Below, in pieces: positions 1 through 12,480 of a stretch of DNA of 64,000 nucleotides. This stretch comes from Pomacea canaliculata (lineage: Eukaryota; Mollusca; Gastropoda; Architaenioglossa; Ampullariidae). The notes beneath the pieces are model-generated. The model was not told the origin of the DNA and ran no database searches. It saw nothing but the letters and a program-made list of their open reading frames with translations. Made by a program: the position numbers and the translations under genes. Each line of letters begins with the position of its first letter. Position 1 is the stretch's first letter. Where the stretch lies: positions 17,638,778 to 17,702,777 of the forward strand of contig NC_037590.1 in the NCBI RefSeq assembly GCF_003073045.1. The letters run 5' to 3'.

Positions 1-299
1 GAGGGTAGTTTGTATCAATACCAGGGCATAGCATTGGAAAACTTGAGTTCCGCTTACAGGGTCGGGGTCCAGGGGCCGACGTACCCCTGGTGGGGTGTAG
101 GGGCAAAACCCCTACTGGGGGGTCAGCTGAAAGATTTTCAGTTTTTGAAGCATTAATTTCACCCTTTTCCTGCAACGTTTTGCAAATATTTTCATTCACA
201 ATAACATTAACAAGACACACACACACATGTATACCAAACATAATCCATTGGACCAATGAAACACACACACACAAATTATACTTATATAATTATTTACTT

Positions 300-760
300 G
301 GCTGTCAATAAAACTAGCAGGAATTGTCACAATATCAGCTTGCGTTGGTTTTTTTTTCTATGCACTGTCAAAACTAAAGAATGAAGACAGCTTTGTTTGC
401 TTCTTTGGTTTGTCTGCGACAACTGTCACAATGTTCAACTACTTGGTCAGCGTTTTGAATATCCTCCCCAGCACCCTTCTGGCTGCTGACAACATTCACT
501 CCTTGGTTAGCATCTTCATTATCCTTGACACTTTACTAGGCTGTCAATAAAACTAGCAGGAATTGTCACAATATCAGTTTGCATTGTTTTCTTTTCTATG
601 CACAGTCAAATCTAAAGAATGAAGACAGCTTTGCTTGCTTCTTTGGTTTGTCTGCGACAACTGCCACATCAACTAATTGGTCAGATATATCCTCCCCAGC
701 ATCCTCCTGGCTGTTGACAACATTATCCTTGACAGCATCTGCTTTCTGGCCGTTGACAAC
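300..760 (-). repeat. Tandem duplication, ~240-bp unit, two copies
   Basis: The segment starting at 300 and the one starting at 540 share their first ~120 bp almost base for base (both begin ggctgtcaataaaactagc) and stay similar further in. On the minus strand each copy encodes the 3' end of the neighbouring ORF, ending in a QTKLSSFF or QAKLSSFF motif and a stop (358-360 and 596-598, an offset of 238). Confidence 0.75.
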
Positions 761-1093
761 CCTTTCTTGGTCAGGATTGTCATTCTGGCTGTTTGTTTTC
801 TGCTTCTTGCTAGATTTTCTTTCGAGCACTGCTTCATCCAGTATTTTCCTTTTTTCTTTTGCTTTAGACGGCAGTTTCTGATCACATCACAATATGCCTT
901 GCCCACTGCTGCGAGTTTTTTAATGCAATGATCGTAGCACAAGATCATAATCTTGGTCTGTTTTCCTTTCTTCCCCTCCTTTTCCGACACGGTAACACTG
1001 TATTCTTTTTCAAGCCATTCCCAATTCCACGAATAACGGGAACCCTTATCGCTGAATAGCTCACCGCGCCGTACGATGTCAGATCTTGCCATC
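596..1093 (-). pseudogene. Unrecognised small basic protein ORF with C-terminal PIP-box, frame-broken
   Basis: Product not recognised. The first ATG of a plausible frame is at 1093 (starts MARSDIVRRGELF, then a Trp/Tyr-rich stretch RYSWNWEWLEKEY and a Cys/His-containing segment). A second frame continues the same lysine-rich low-complexity character to a stop at 596, so the reading frame breaks once, near 880. The second part is acidic and Lys-rich and ends in QAKLSSFF followed by five residues, an exact match to the PCNA-interacting peptide consensus QxxLxxFF. There is no intron. The last ~240 bp are present twice in tandem (see the repeat entry), and both copies keep the QxKLSSFF motif. The gene could be a retrocopy, a degenerate member of a multicopy family, or a real gene with an assembly indel. 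Seen: frames, motif and duplication. Inferred: PCNA binding. Confidence 0.4.
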
Positions 1094-2919
1094 GTCGAAC
1101 GTACCACAAGCTTTTTTCTTTGTACTCGCAAATGCCGCGCAGCGTAAGAACTGACTAAAGCCAACACGTGTGGCGCGCAAAGGAAGTAACACAAAATGCA
1201 AGAATCGGAGACCGTTTGGGAACCGGAGACCGTTTGAGTACAAAATGTGCTACTGACGAGGCGAGCGCGATCGGCGTACGCTACTTCGAAATCGGCGTAA
1301 GTCAGAAGTCAAGTCGGCGTAAATGCGCCGAACGGCGTACAATGCTATGCCCTGCAATACCAATCAAGAATCAAACAAGTTAACACTACATGATATTAAT
1401 ATTATCAAGCGATTATTGTAAAAACTGGTGATAATCTGCCTGGCTAAAGAGATGTCAACAATGCAATGTACTAGCTGTGGACTTTCAAAATGCAAACCCT
1501 AATCCAAACAAAACTGCATATTTCGCAATCTACTACGCATGCATTGCTAGTAAATACGTATACTATGCATGCGTATTTCAAAAAATGGTCTAATTGTGCA
1601 TACGTGGGGTTAGAAAGGGTACATTAGTGCGTTTATTTGAGCCTACCGTAAAAATCTTCCACAACCATGCGGTCTTCTGTTATCGTCGCCATTTTGAAAG
1701 GTTATAAGGAAGTTCTTAGTACACTCAGGGTCAAGGTCGCTCAAAAGTCCATCACAAGGGAGCTTCAAGCGTTATATTACATTCAAACTTAGTAATTTTT
1801 TGTTTAAAATTTTACTATTTTAAAAATCTTAACATGTATGGATCACCTACATTGGGGTTACTAGTATAAACAGAAGAGCAAGCCGCAATCTGATGACGTC
1901 ATTGCTTCTCGTTTACTTTTTGTGGACTATTTTTTATCATATGACGCAAGATAACCAGTTGGAGATGTTTATATTTTTCTTCCGGTGGAAGACACACCAT
2001 CGTATTATAGATAATTTTGCAATTTTAAAATCATATATGCCTAGAAAGCATAATTGATTTCGTTGAGTAGTGGCGTTGTTACCGTCAAATGCACTGAATC
2101 TACTATTGACTGTGTCGTCGAAACAACTTACTCAAGAGTCGAATCTTCTCAGTGCCTGTTCACCTTTTGGCTTTTGTCATGCTAGTACGATTCCGACAGT
2201 TTCCTTTTATTTCCTTTGACAGTATTGACGAGAAAAAAAGATTTTATAAATTATGTGTCATCCTTTCTTGCTATGTACGTGTTCACACACACACATCTAG
2301 CTTAATGACATCAAGTGACCAAGGAATAAATTTGGAGACTGGAACAATTGACATGATTTTCATGTATAAGAAAAGCCACAGTGCAAGCACATTTTTCGTG
2401 GCAAAGAATATGTAGTTTATATATAAGAATTCTCTAATGTGTCTGGACTTAAGGTAGCTAAAAAATAATTTTCTTCTTTCATTCGACGAAATCCATGCAT
2501 GTTACAATGTGAACGAGAAAAAAAAAAGCAGGTGTAAACGTTGTAAACTGATTGAGTAATAAAACACTTGTTCCTGATCTTAAAATGTGCACAGCATATG
2601 ACTAGATAGTAATATTGAACAAGATATTCATATTTACATTAAAATGTCAAGTAAAATATCTATTTTTTGTAATAGTATATATTTATTATCAAGATATCAA
2701 CACATCAGTATTACATATTGAATGAACATGAATTATCAAGACAGTAGAATATGTTTATCTTAATTCTTTTGTATATCCTTGTGTGAAACCTTCCATTCAT
2801 TAAGGTTCATTAGTAATAATCTCCAAGATATTTGTAAATCATGGCACAGAGTAACATTAATGTATTGTTTTTTAAATTACATTAGCTTTCATCAGTAACA
2901 TATGAATGTAACATTACAG
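1094..2919. other. Intergenic, no gene seen
   Basis: A+T-rich sequence between the frame-broken minus-strand ORF and the NAA60 exon. It holds only short unsupported ORFs and a short CA run near 2285. The promoter and any non-coding first exon of NAA60 should lie here but were not recognised. Confidence 0.5.
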
Positions 2920-3085
2920 GTCTCACACAGACTTGATGCCAACATCATGTCTCATGGCAGAAAGAGAAGATAAAGTGAGCAGGGCTTGACACTCCCAGCA
3001 CAGCTACTCTTTTCATGTCAATGAGCGTGTCAGAGTAATCAGAGCGGTGGCTGCCACAGGGTCTGAAGGGCCACTGGAGGAGGGG
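2920..3085 (+). promoter_or_regulatory. Probable NAA60 5' UTR with three upstream ORFs
   Basis: A splice acceptor (acattacag, ending 2919) suggests that the start-codon exon begins at 2920. Between it and the start are three short ORFs: 2936-2989 (in frame with the main CDS but closed), 2947-2973 and 3015-3038. If this stretch is transcribed, ribosomes must pass or reinitiate after them, which would lower translation. The acceptor and transcript start are inferred. Confidence 0.4.
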
Positions 3086-5632
3086 ATGAACCAAGCAAAG
3101 GCCCTGCAAGTGCAACAGGAAGTACAGCTGCGTTTTCTCTGCCCAGCAGATGTTGGCGAAGTCAAGAAGCTGTGCACCGAATGGTTCCCAATTGAGTAAG
3201 TTAAAAACTGATTTTATTGCAGTTGGGAGTAGCTTTAAAGTGTTAAGGCATACTAAGTGGTTGGTATGATTTATATTATATATATATAATTTATGCCATT
3301 TGGATCAGAATATTGGTTGAATAAGATGGGAAAACTATCATTTAACAAGACTAGCTGTATTCAATGTTTAATAATTTCAAGATATTTTATGCACCATTTA
3401 TAGATATCCTGACTCCTGGTATGATGACATCACATCCAGCAGTCGTTTCTACTCTCTGGCTGCCACCCATCAGTCACGGATTGTTGGTCTCATTGTTGCT
3501 GAACTAAAAGCAAAATCTAAATTGAATAAAGAGGTATGCACTACTTTTAACTCTATAGTTCTGAAATATTTTGCTCATGCACAGAGTAATTGGGGTTTTG
3601 AATTGTCTATGTTTGACAGAACTGTAAAAAGTAACCTCTTAAAGCTCTGATAAAGAACTTTATGTCACTTTATCATTTTGATTTTGCTCACATTAAGGTG
3701 ACATTGGTGACACTAAGGTGATTTTGTCCATATATGTTTGTGCAGCTATGCATATTGTTTTGCATTTTACATTTTAATTATGATATATATATATAGGAAA
3801 GCTTTGTATTACATAAGCTATAACACTGCTGAATTCACTGCTTCTTAGGATGGTGATATCCTTGCCAGCTATTATCCCTCCAGCATGCAGGTGGCGTATA
3901 TCCTTAGTCTGGGTGTGGTAGATGATTTCCGAAGAAATGGGATCGGTGAGAAATTTGCCCTCTGCTTATAATGCCCACAACTGTTCAGCACTTTTTTTGT
4001 TGTTGTAAAATATAAAGGGTAAACACATTAACTGAAGTCAATATATTAATGACATATATGACATTTCTTTAATCTTGAGAAATAAGTATTCCTTGATTTA
4101 TCATTTGCTTATTTCTTAAAGTTTTTATTTGTGTATGTTTGTGTGCATGCCTGTGAGTGCATGTGTAAAAACTTAACAAACAACCACAAACTGCATTAAT
4201 GCAGTCAGTCCTATTGATTAACTACTCTTAATGTCAATATATTTATATCTGATGTATACAATGTTTTCTGTGAAAAAAATAAAATGAATTCTTTTACAGC
4301 TTCCCTGCTTCTTGACAGCCTTCTTTCATATCTGACCTCAAAAGAGGCATCAGGTTGTAAGGCTGTGTATCTTCATGTACTTGCAACAAACACTGTAGCC
4401 ATTCGCTTTTATGAGCGTCGGAACTTTCGACCTCACAGTTTTCTTCCATTCTACTACTCAATTCAAGGAAAGCCCCGAGATGGTTACTCCTATGTGTTGT
4501 ATATAAATGGAGGCCAGCCACCTTGGTCATTTATATATCCTTTGCTTTACAATATATTTTTCAAAGTGCAGGTCTGTATATATTTATGTATTAGTGGGTG
4601 CCAAGGTTCCTTCTGTGTCAAATGTTAAGAGAGGTGGGTAAAAGAAAAACAAGAAATGAAATGTAGTTTCTCTTGCCTTATGGTTGGCACTGTAGATCCT
4701 TTTCTGTTTGCAAAGTGTAATGCTTGCTCCTTGTTCTGGTTGTTATCAGTGGTAGAGATAACACTGAAAAACACAGTTTTTAATAGTAATAAAGCATCAA
4801 TATTATTTCTCCATCAAATACAACAATTTCATGTTTTTTCTTCTCCTTTAGATAGTTGTTTGCTTCTTCTGTGAAGGGTTGGTAACCTTAAGAAGCATTC
4901 TCTAGTTTGCTTGGCATGCTTATGCACAGGCCTGTTTAGGCCACCTATGTTTTTGCCAGATGTATGTAGTGTTTACAGGAGACAGTGGAAAAGTGCAGTT
5001 GTTCTGTTCTTTTGAAGTTAGCCATAACATTTTATGCATGAGTTTATGTGGATGCTTTTTTTACATCAGGTTTCCCTTCTGTATAAATTGATTTTCAAAC
5101 TTCCATTTAAATCAGTTGAAGTTTTGAGGGGTTTTAATCCCCATTTCACCCAGTAAAAATATTTGAGGTATTATCAATAAGAAGCAGAAAAAAAGGTAGC
5201 ATGTATATTTGCTAATGTTATTATAACCTAATATGTTTTTATTTAATGCATATACAAGTGTTACAGAAATTTAAAAAGTAAAAAGGAAATAACACCTTTC
5301 GTGTTCATGCATGGCAAGATCTGACCTAATTTCTTTAACATTTTGCGATGCCCCTACCCCTACTTTTCTGAATCATGTTATGCTTTCACTCATCCTAGGC
5401 AAGTTCTCTTTACCTGATTATGATCCCTCTTATATGATTTGAACATATGCCTACTGCTGTGTATGCTCTTTAGTTCTCCTTAACAATGCTTACAGATTAC
5501 ATTGCTCATTGTGGAAGCTTGATCTCTAAACTCCAGCCATGTGGATTGCCTCGACAACTGTACCGTGCTGTTCGAAACATGGTCCAACGATTTCTGTCCA
5601 GACCGCCAGTGGAAGTCTCCCACAGTAGCTGA
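3086..5632 (+). CDS. NAA60: N-alpha-acetyltransferase 60 (GNAT family), 5 coding exons
   Basis: Transfers acetyl from acetyl-CoA to N-termini of transmembrane proteins facing the cytosol; the vertebrate enzyme sits on the Golgi. Coding exons 3086-3195, 3404-3533, 3849-3945, 4300-4534 and 5494-5632 join in phase to 236 aa (human about 242). Family blocks are clear: FPIEYPDSWY (exons 1-2), EDGDILAS and QVAYILSLGV (exon 3), the acetyl-CoA loop FRRNGIA (residues 107-113), KAVYLHVLATN, YYSI and YVLYINGG (exon 4), then a C-terminal amphipathic region likely to hold the membrane. The start is the first ATG after an in-frame stop at 2987. Introns 1-3 are GT-AG. The last intron (4535-5493) is AT-AC with U12 signals: donor ATATCCTTT and branch site TCCTTAAC 11-12 nt before the AC. 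Splicing there gives PPWSFIDYIAHCGS, as the family requires. Confidence 0.93.
4535..5493 (+). other. U12-type AT-AC intron in NAA60
   Basis: The 5' end reads ATATCCTTTG, matching the minor-spliceosome donor consensus at every position. The 3' end reads TCTCCTTAACAATGCTTAC, with a near-perfect U12 branch site and terminal AC. No GT-AG alternative keeps the reading frame or the conserved protein, whereas AT-AC joining splits an Ile codon (AT|A) and restores the family sequence. Confidence 0.9.
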
Positions 5633-5873
5633 GCATTATTTGGTTATATGACATATGGCGAACTTAAATTATTGCTTTTGTTTGTAACATGCCATTAGAC
5701 TGATATGAATGTAATACAGATGTTATGACAAAAAACAGCCATAATGAAAGGTGATGGTCCACTGCCTGTGGCAGGATAAAGTGAAAATGTAAGTTGTTTA
5801 GCCAGTTGTGAGATCTCCCCTTGTTTGAAAGATCCTCCTACCTATGGTGGCTAACATTAAGCTGCTCACACAA

Positions 5874-5879
5874 AATAAA
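5874..5879 (+). terminator. AATAAA, first candidate poly(A) signal after NAA60
   Basis: Canonical hexamer about 240 nt past the stop. Further AATAAA hexamers follow (for example 6562-6567), so the true 3' end may be later. Confidence 0.35.
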
Positions 5880-6424
5880 CAACCAGCGAATGAAAAGCAC
5901 CAAAAAAGCAATGTACTTAAACCCACAGCTTGGAACCAACCATGGTTATCTCAGTACACTAAGAAGCTGGTGGCAGCTCAGGTGTAAAACTTACATTCAC
6001 ATTTTGTCAAGCAGCAAGCACAAGCAGGAGATGGTGACATAGCATTTTCCTTATATCTTGTGTGCAAAAACAAGCAATTACCATTACATTAGGTTTTCCC
6101 TGTGATACAGTGGTGGTGTGTCTGATGAATTTAAAGTATGTCCTGAATATTGAACATTGTGATATTACATAATCATTTTGTATGTACAAAAATGTTGGGG
6201 GTTCCCCATTATTTTAGTTAATAGTAAATTCCTAATGCAGAAGCATGTTAAGAGTGTGTTTTGGTTTTTTTTTAAAAAGATAAGAAAGACAAGTGTATGC
6301 AACATTTAAACTTTTACATGTTTCCCTATTTTGGTATGTTTGGAGGGTGGGGGCATAGCTGAGGTCAAAGGTTGTCGATTTCTTTCTTAGCCTATGTGAC
6401 TGAAAAATACCTCTATCCACCCAA

Positions 6425-6565
6425 CAGCTGGTACCTGATTTATTAGGGATTTAGAAGGTACCATATCTAAACGGCAGCAGAGGAATAGGGTTGGACTCTG
6501 CCTTCCATGTGCTGGGGTACTAGACATGGTCACTAGGTTATGGAACCCTATCCCTACTTTAAATA
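6425..6565 (+). repeat. Probable diverged SINE body
   Basis: The block ggtacctgatttattaggg followed by a purine-rich stretch matches, with substitutions, part of the minus-strand SINE at about 60.8-61.0 kb (ggtacctgacttcatcaaaa). It has no tRNA-like head, so this would be a truncated copy. Confidence 0.3.
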
Positions 6566-9500
6566 AAATGATACCGTAACTGTATAAACTATAGGACTTT
6601 AAACAATCATGAAAGCAGCATTGAGGATTAATAAACTGTTAGGTACTTGCTTGCACCTAGTTCTGGTTGTTTAGTGCAGTTTGGCAGGTTAGAATGTGCA
6701 CTGGTAACTGGGGGGTGTTATTGCTGCCTTATGCAAAGACTAATGAATCATGTAAGGCAGAATACTCTACACCTCTGACTTGTATATCATTGAATAATTC
6801 TTGCAAATTGTCTGTCAGAAAAGATAAATGAAGAAGGACTGGATTTCTGCCTAAAAGTATGTCAGTTATGTGTGTACTGCATGGGACAAGTCAGTTTTGA
6901 CATTCCTTTATATAATTCATAATGTGGATAAGCATGATTTTTGTTGTTGTAATAATGTAAAAGCATGCAAGTTTTCATAGATGCTTTTCGACATTGCATT
7001 TTCTTAATTTAACAATTTAAAGCTGTTACTTTTGTTTTAAGAAAACTCACCTGTGTTAGGAGCTAGTGATTACTTGAGTTGAATGCTGCATTTTGTGCTT
7101 CAGGCTATGCACTGAACTTCTTTCCACCCATATAAAGTGTCAAGAAGTATTTTCATCCTTTGCCAGTGTGCTAGAAAATTCTACCCCAAATGCTGCTCTT
7201 TTGCTTCTAGAACTACTATGCAGAATCGATAGAGCAGGAGTGTACTGAATAACATGATATTTGTGTGCTCATCTATGACAGGTTTGGTAGGATGATATTT
7301 TATAAAAATGTATATTATTTGCTGTTTATTTTAAAAAGTGTCTTATCCTTGAGGGATTTACCATTTGAGAGCACATTACGTAGTGTTTACAGTATGATTC
7401 TACAGTAGATGTGTAAATGTATCACTGATCTGTGTTATCTTCTTTTTTTAGTTGTGCTTCCAAGGTTATTTGTAACCATATGCATTGAGATATTGAATCT
7501 ACAGAGAAGTGTACTATAGATTTCTATTTTTCTGTACAGTAAATTTTCTAAATGTAAACACTTAGCATACGAAATCTGTATCCTTTATTTGAAAAAAAAA
7601 ATAGAAACGCAAAGAAAGTACCAAGCAATAGGCATGAGTTACCATCAATGTTTTTTGTCTAAACTAATTACATTTCACTGTTTGTAATAGGTGAGCTTTC
7701 TAGGATTGCAGGTACCTTTCTTGGTATTTTTAAAGTTTTTAAAGTTCAGGAACTTTTCTTAATCTGGAATTAGTAATTCTCAAGAATCTGCTCAATTTTG
7801 TTCAGCCAGCCAGAAGGGACAGTGCAGTTAGTGTTTCACAGAAGATTTAAACCTTTTATTCTCTATCTCACTAAAATGATCAAGGTCTATGTCTGGGGAT
7901 AACTCACATTCCTTTTTATTATTATAAACATGAGTGGTATGTGTATATGTTTCATGTAGAGAAAAAGTTTAGCTATCAAATGTTCCACTTTAATGAGTTG
8001 GACTCAAAGTTTGGAAAATCATCGCTCTCTGTTGGCCTGCTGGCTAGGTAAAATTTTCTCCCCTAGTGTTCTTCGCTTGAGGTCAGTTTTACTTGGGTGT
8101 AGTCATAACATCAATGTTGTCATGCTGTAAAATGAAAGACAGCAGAAGGCATATTGCATTACTGATAGCACAAAGGATGACAATTTAAGTGCATTTCATA
8201 AACATTTTGAGACAATAACTGTATTTCTTCCTAGCAGTTGATACATAACAACTAGAAGTGAAAAGAAATCTCTTTCTGCATGCTTCTCCTATTCTGACTA
8301 GACCACGAAATAATAATTTTCCTAGAAATTTAAATTCTTAATTTAAATTTAAATTCACATTCTTAAATATAAAAAACTCTTTAAAAAAGGACAGTATTTA
8401 AGAAAGAACTGAAAAAGTAGTATGCTAGCAAAGAAATTTATGTACCCAGAATCATCTAATGTGCTGATTAAAGATCAAAATGTCTAAACTTCAGTATTAT
8501 GCTTCTGTTTTCTGAGATTTCTTGGCCTTTTGGCTTAAATTAATTTTATGAACAGTTATTTGTTTATTGTAATTTCAGTCACTCTTTTCTCCTCTAATCA
8601 GTATTTTTCACAAATTACGAAAAGTTATAAAATGTTCCTTGTAAAAATGAATCATAGACTGTATCAGTGTTAACACTTTCCTTTTTTGTCATTCTCATTT
8701 GCCTTCTGATGATTATTATGTCAGGGTTAGTAAAACATTTTAAAAACTTCTTTCAGAGTGGAATGCCATATTTTATGCAACTTAAATGACAGGTAATATA
8801 TATAAATGTACAATCTCTTGAGGCAAAATGAGTCTTTCAATCCATCTCTATGACCCAGTTTCCTAGTTTTATAATTTTATTGTTACATTTATATATACAC
8901 TATTATACTTTCATGCATCAATTGTTGTCATTATTACCACTTAACTGACAGTTTAAAAATTTTTTTTTTTTTAGTTTGCTATGAAAGGTGTGCAAATGTT
9001 ATTTTCTGCCCTCAAAACAAAAATATTTGCTTGATTCATTTCAAACAGGTTTAACATGTTCTTCAAGACTCAAATTATGGAAATAATTTGAGAAACTATT
9101 AAGTGTTTATTTGCATTAGACTTGATTTTATATCTCAGAGAATAGAACAGTAATAGTAACAGCAAGTTATTTCTAATTATGCATGTCATGCTTTTGAAGC
9201 ATCTTGTAGACAGCAGTTTCAGATGTCCTCATGTTTTCAACAATCTAAGCTACAACAAGGGTATATGTGTTGGGGTAAAGGGATGCATGCATGTATGTAC
9301 AGATGCGCATGTATTTATGAGGAACCTAGGAAGTGAATAGATGGAGGTTAGGATTTAAGGTAGAGTATTATAGAAATGAGGTTATAAGGTGTAAGGGTCT
9401 TGTTTATTTAGATGAACTAAAGCAACAGTATCTGGCGCATTCAGATCTGTGCAGCCAAAATGTGCAAATGACATTACCTGAATTTCTTATGTGTATGTTT

Positions 9501-10059
9501 TGTGACATTTTGCTCTTTGTGCTGCTATTATGTCTTCTAATACTTCCTTTGTTTCAGGAATAGATAAACATGTGCCCCTAAAAGTTCATTCAAAATATGA
9601 CTTTAAATGTGCAAACTAATTTTCAAACCAATTTTTCTCCACCTTTCTTTGACAGAAAGATCTTTGTTCTATTCTGTAATGCTGTATTGTTGTGTCTTTG
9701 TATATATGTTATTTATGTTTAAGTCTGTAAATTTATGTTCTGTTTATTGCAAGTCTATTTCTTAAAAGGAATTAATAAGCAAGCACTTTCATAGAGCACC
9801 ATTCCCACCAACGCAGAGAAAATTATGGGTTTATGTACAGTCCCTTACATAACCATACAGCAAGAACATTTGGAAAGTAATAAATTGCACAACCAACAGT
9901 TAAGTCATTTATAGTGTTCAAATAAAGTGGACATGAATATCTAAGGGAAGTGAAGAAATTTAAGTGGGGGGGGGGGGTAGATAGGAGAGTGAAGGAACAT
10001 TACAAAAATTGGGGAGAAATTTCTATGCTCTTACGTATACCTTGAGAATCATTTTTAAG

Positions 10060-10200
10060 AGCCTGTTTCACTCTTTAGACAGGCCTCAAAAGGTCACGAG
10101 AATGATGGGTTGTCTTAAAAACTCAAAAGTGTTGGTCTTGTTAAAAAGATAGCAACCACTTTGACCGGAAGGATCATAATTTGATTCCCTGGCTTTTAAA
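10060..10200 (+). repeat. Possible tRNA-derived SINE remnant
   Basis: Contains ttgaccggaaggatcataat followed by ttgattccctggc, resembling the anticodon-arm to T-arm stretch (B box) of a tRNA-like head. The A box is weak. Family not identified. Confidence 0.3.
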
Positions 10201-12364
10201 ACCATTATTAATGCTCATACTGTTTAAACTCTTAAAATTGTTTCTAGCTATGTAAGAACAGTGTGAAATAATAGAAGTGTATGAGTGGTAAATTTGTTTT
10301 TGTTTACACATGCACACATGGCTGTGAGAGAGAGAAAGGGTAAATGATATTCATTTCATAGATTTATAAATCTATGCACAACTCCTTCCAGGTTTTTCTC
10401 TCACATTCTCATATACCTTAAAGTGTGCAGCTTACCAGAAAACTAATATCTGACAATCTGTTTTTGAGAGAAAAGCATTTAATAAAACGCATTTTATGTT
10501 CAGGATGGAAGTTTGAAGGAGGGCATTGAAACATCCCAACATTCATATTCTTAGTGAGAATTGCAGACAAGGCCAGACAATTGAATGGTTGTGATACGAT
10601 AATGTGCAATTTTAATATATTTGACAGATAGCAGATTGGATTATTTAAATTTCTGCAAGTAAAAATATTCTTATCCATCATGGTTTAATTGTTATTGCTT
10701 GCCAAGTAATACCCCTACTATCCTCACTTTGTCCCCATGTTCCCCCCAACAAAAAGGTCATGCATGTTTAACACTTGATTATGTTCATAAGCTCAATTAT
10801 TTTATACTTTTTGGATACATGTATTACCTTGAATATTTTGTGAATGAGTGGCATGAAAGCATGTCATGGGAAGAAATTCATGGTTGCAGAGGCTGATATC
10901 CTACACATTGAATCATGTTGTCCTCTATCTTAATAATCGAATATATGTATAGGTAATTTGTTGTTGCTCTTTCTTTCATTTGTTGATTGTTAGCATATAG
11001 AGTAATTAATATGCAAACACTTGTTCAAAAATAAAAATCACTTCATTTTTTTTTTCTTTTGGTTCCCACTACAATGCAAGTTCGATTTTCTGCTGAATCT
11101 GGCATTCCTTTCCTTTATTATGTTCATATTAAAGTGCAATGAACAGCTCATGTAAACATATCTTAGTAAGTATCCAATTAAAATTACAATATGGCCATCA
11201 ATTTGTTACCTTATAAGAATTTGTTTTCTCCACCCTCATATCCATGTCCCTCTTCCAACCTGCATGTTAGATTGGTCAAAACGGTTGTGCATTAAATTCA
11301 TAAATGCATAACACAAAGCAGTTACAACAGGTTTGTGGTTCTGTCATGCTACATGCAGGTAAAAATTAGTAAAGGTTTTTGAGGAAGACTATGACATTGC
11401 CAGACAGGAGAAATTCACACAAACCTACCAGTTGCATTGGCTTTTCCTCTAGTTTAAGTACAATGCCCTAGATATGATGAGCCACTTAGTGACTGCTACT
11501 GTTGTTTGAACCCATTACCTATCTTATCCATCTGCAGCCATCGATTCCATTTCGCATTAAACCTTCTCTTTTTCAGCTTGCAGCAAGCATCATAAAAAAA
11601 CACTAACCTTAATTTTATGTTTGCCAACTTTATAGCTCTTGCCTCAGCTTGCCATCAAGGGCAGACAAAGCTTCTGATGCAAGTTGACAATAATGGAGAA
11701 AGAACCAAGATTAAATTATTATTTTGTCCCATGCAACCTTTCCTTTGTCATTAAAGTGAAATCCATTTTGATTTCCCCGTGATTATCAGAAATGCTGGTA
11801 CATTGATAAAACTACTGGGGGTAGCAAAGTGCTGTTTTGAATAAATGTATCCAAATGCTAAGAAATACTGTATAATTCTGCAACAGCTTTGCTTTCCCTA
11901 CCTAGTTCATGCAGCTGTTTCTTTACTTTTGATCACTTTTTTGAACAAAATCTCATTCTTTTCCATTCTTTTAAATTTTGTGTGGATTTCTTATTACATT
12001 GTGTGTAGTGGCTTTTTTTTTTTTTTTTTTTGTGATATCTTTACTTACAAAAATCTGTTCTGCTATATCATCAGTGATGACTTCCCTATCGTGATATTTC
12101 ATGCCTCATACATCATCCCATTTAAGTTGCAAATATTGAAATCACAATTTTATTTGATGCTGTGCTTTCCCTATGTGCATGCACATGCACGCCCAGCAAC
12201 ACGTGCATGTACAAGCCAATTTTATGTACATCAGGTTGTATTTGCACAACTAAAATAAATGTCAGTCATATCTGTTCTCATCATAATTGTGTGGAATTTG
12301 TACATGGTGCTGTGTGCCTCTTGTATTTGACTGTACATATATAAATGTGTGAATGGTAAATGCC

Positions 12365-12480
12365 TGCTGGGGTGGAGCAATCAGTGTAATGGTAAAATGC
12401 TTTGTCATCAGTGCAGTGAGGACCTTAGGGTCCTGGGTTTAAATTTAGGCCTGTTTCAAAGGTTTCCTCCCCTTTTCCCC
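12365..12480 (+). repeat. tRNA-derived SINE fragment
   Basis: A tRNA-like head (ggtggagcaatcagtgtaat, then cagtgcagtgaggacc and a degenerate B box gggtttaaattt). The spacing and the gcagtga block resemble the SINE in ERI2 intron 5 (26.2 kb), so both probably belong to one family. Confidence 0.45.

Noticed and set aside
9333-9563. 76-codon ORF with a hydrophobic C-terminus
   Set aside because: No homology recognised, no splice partners, and it lies in the A+T-rich gap where such ORFs arise by chance.
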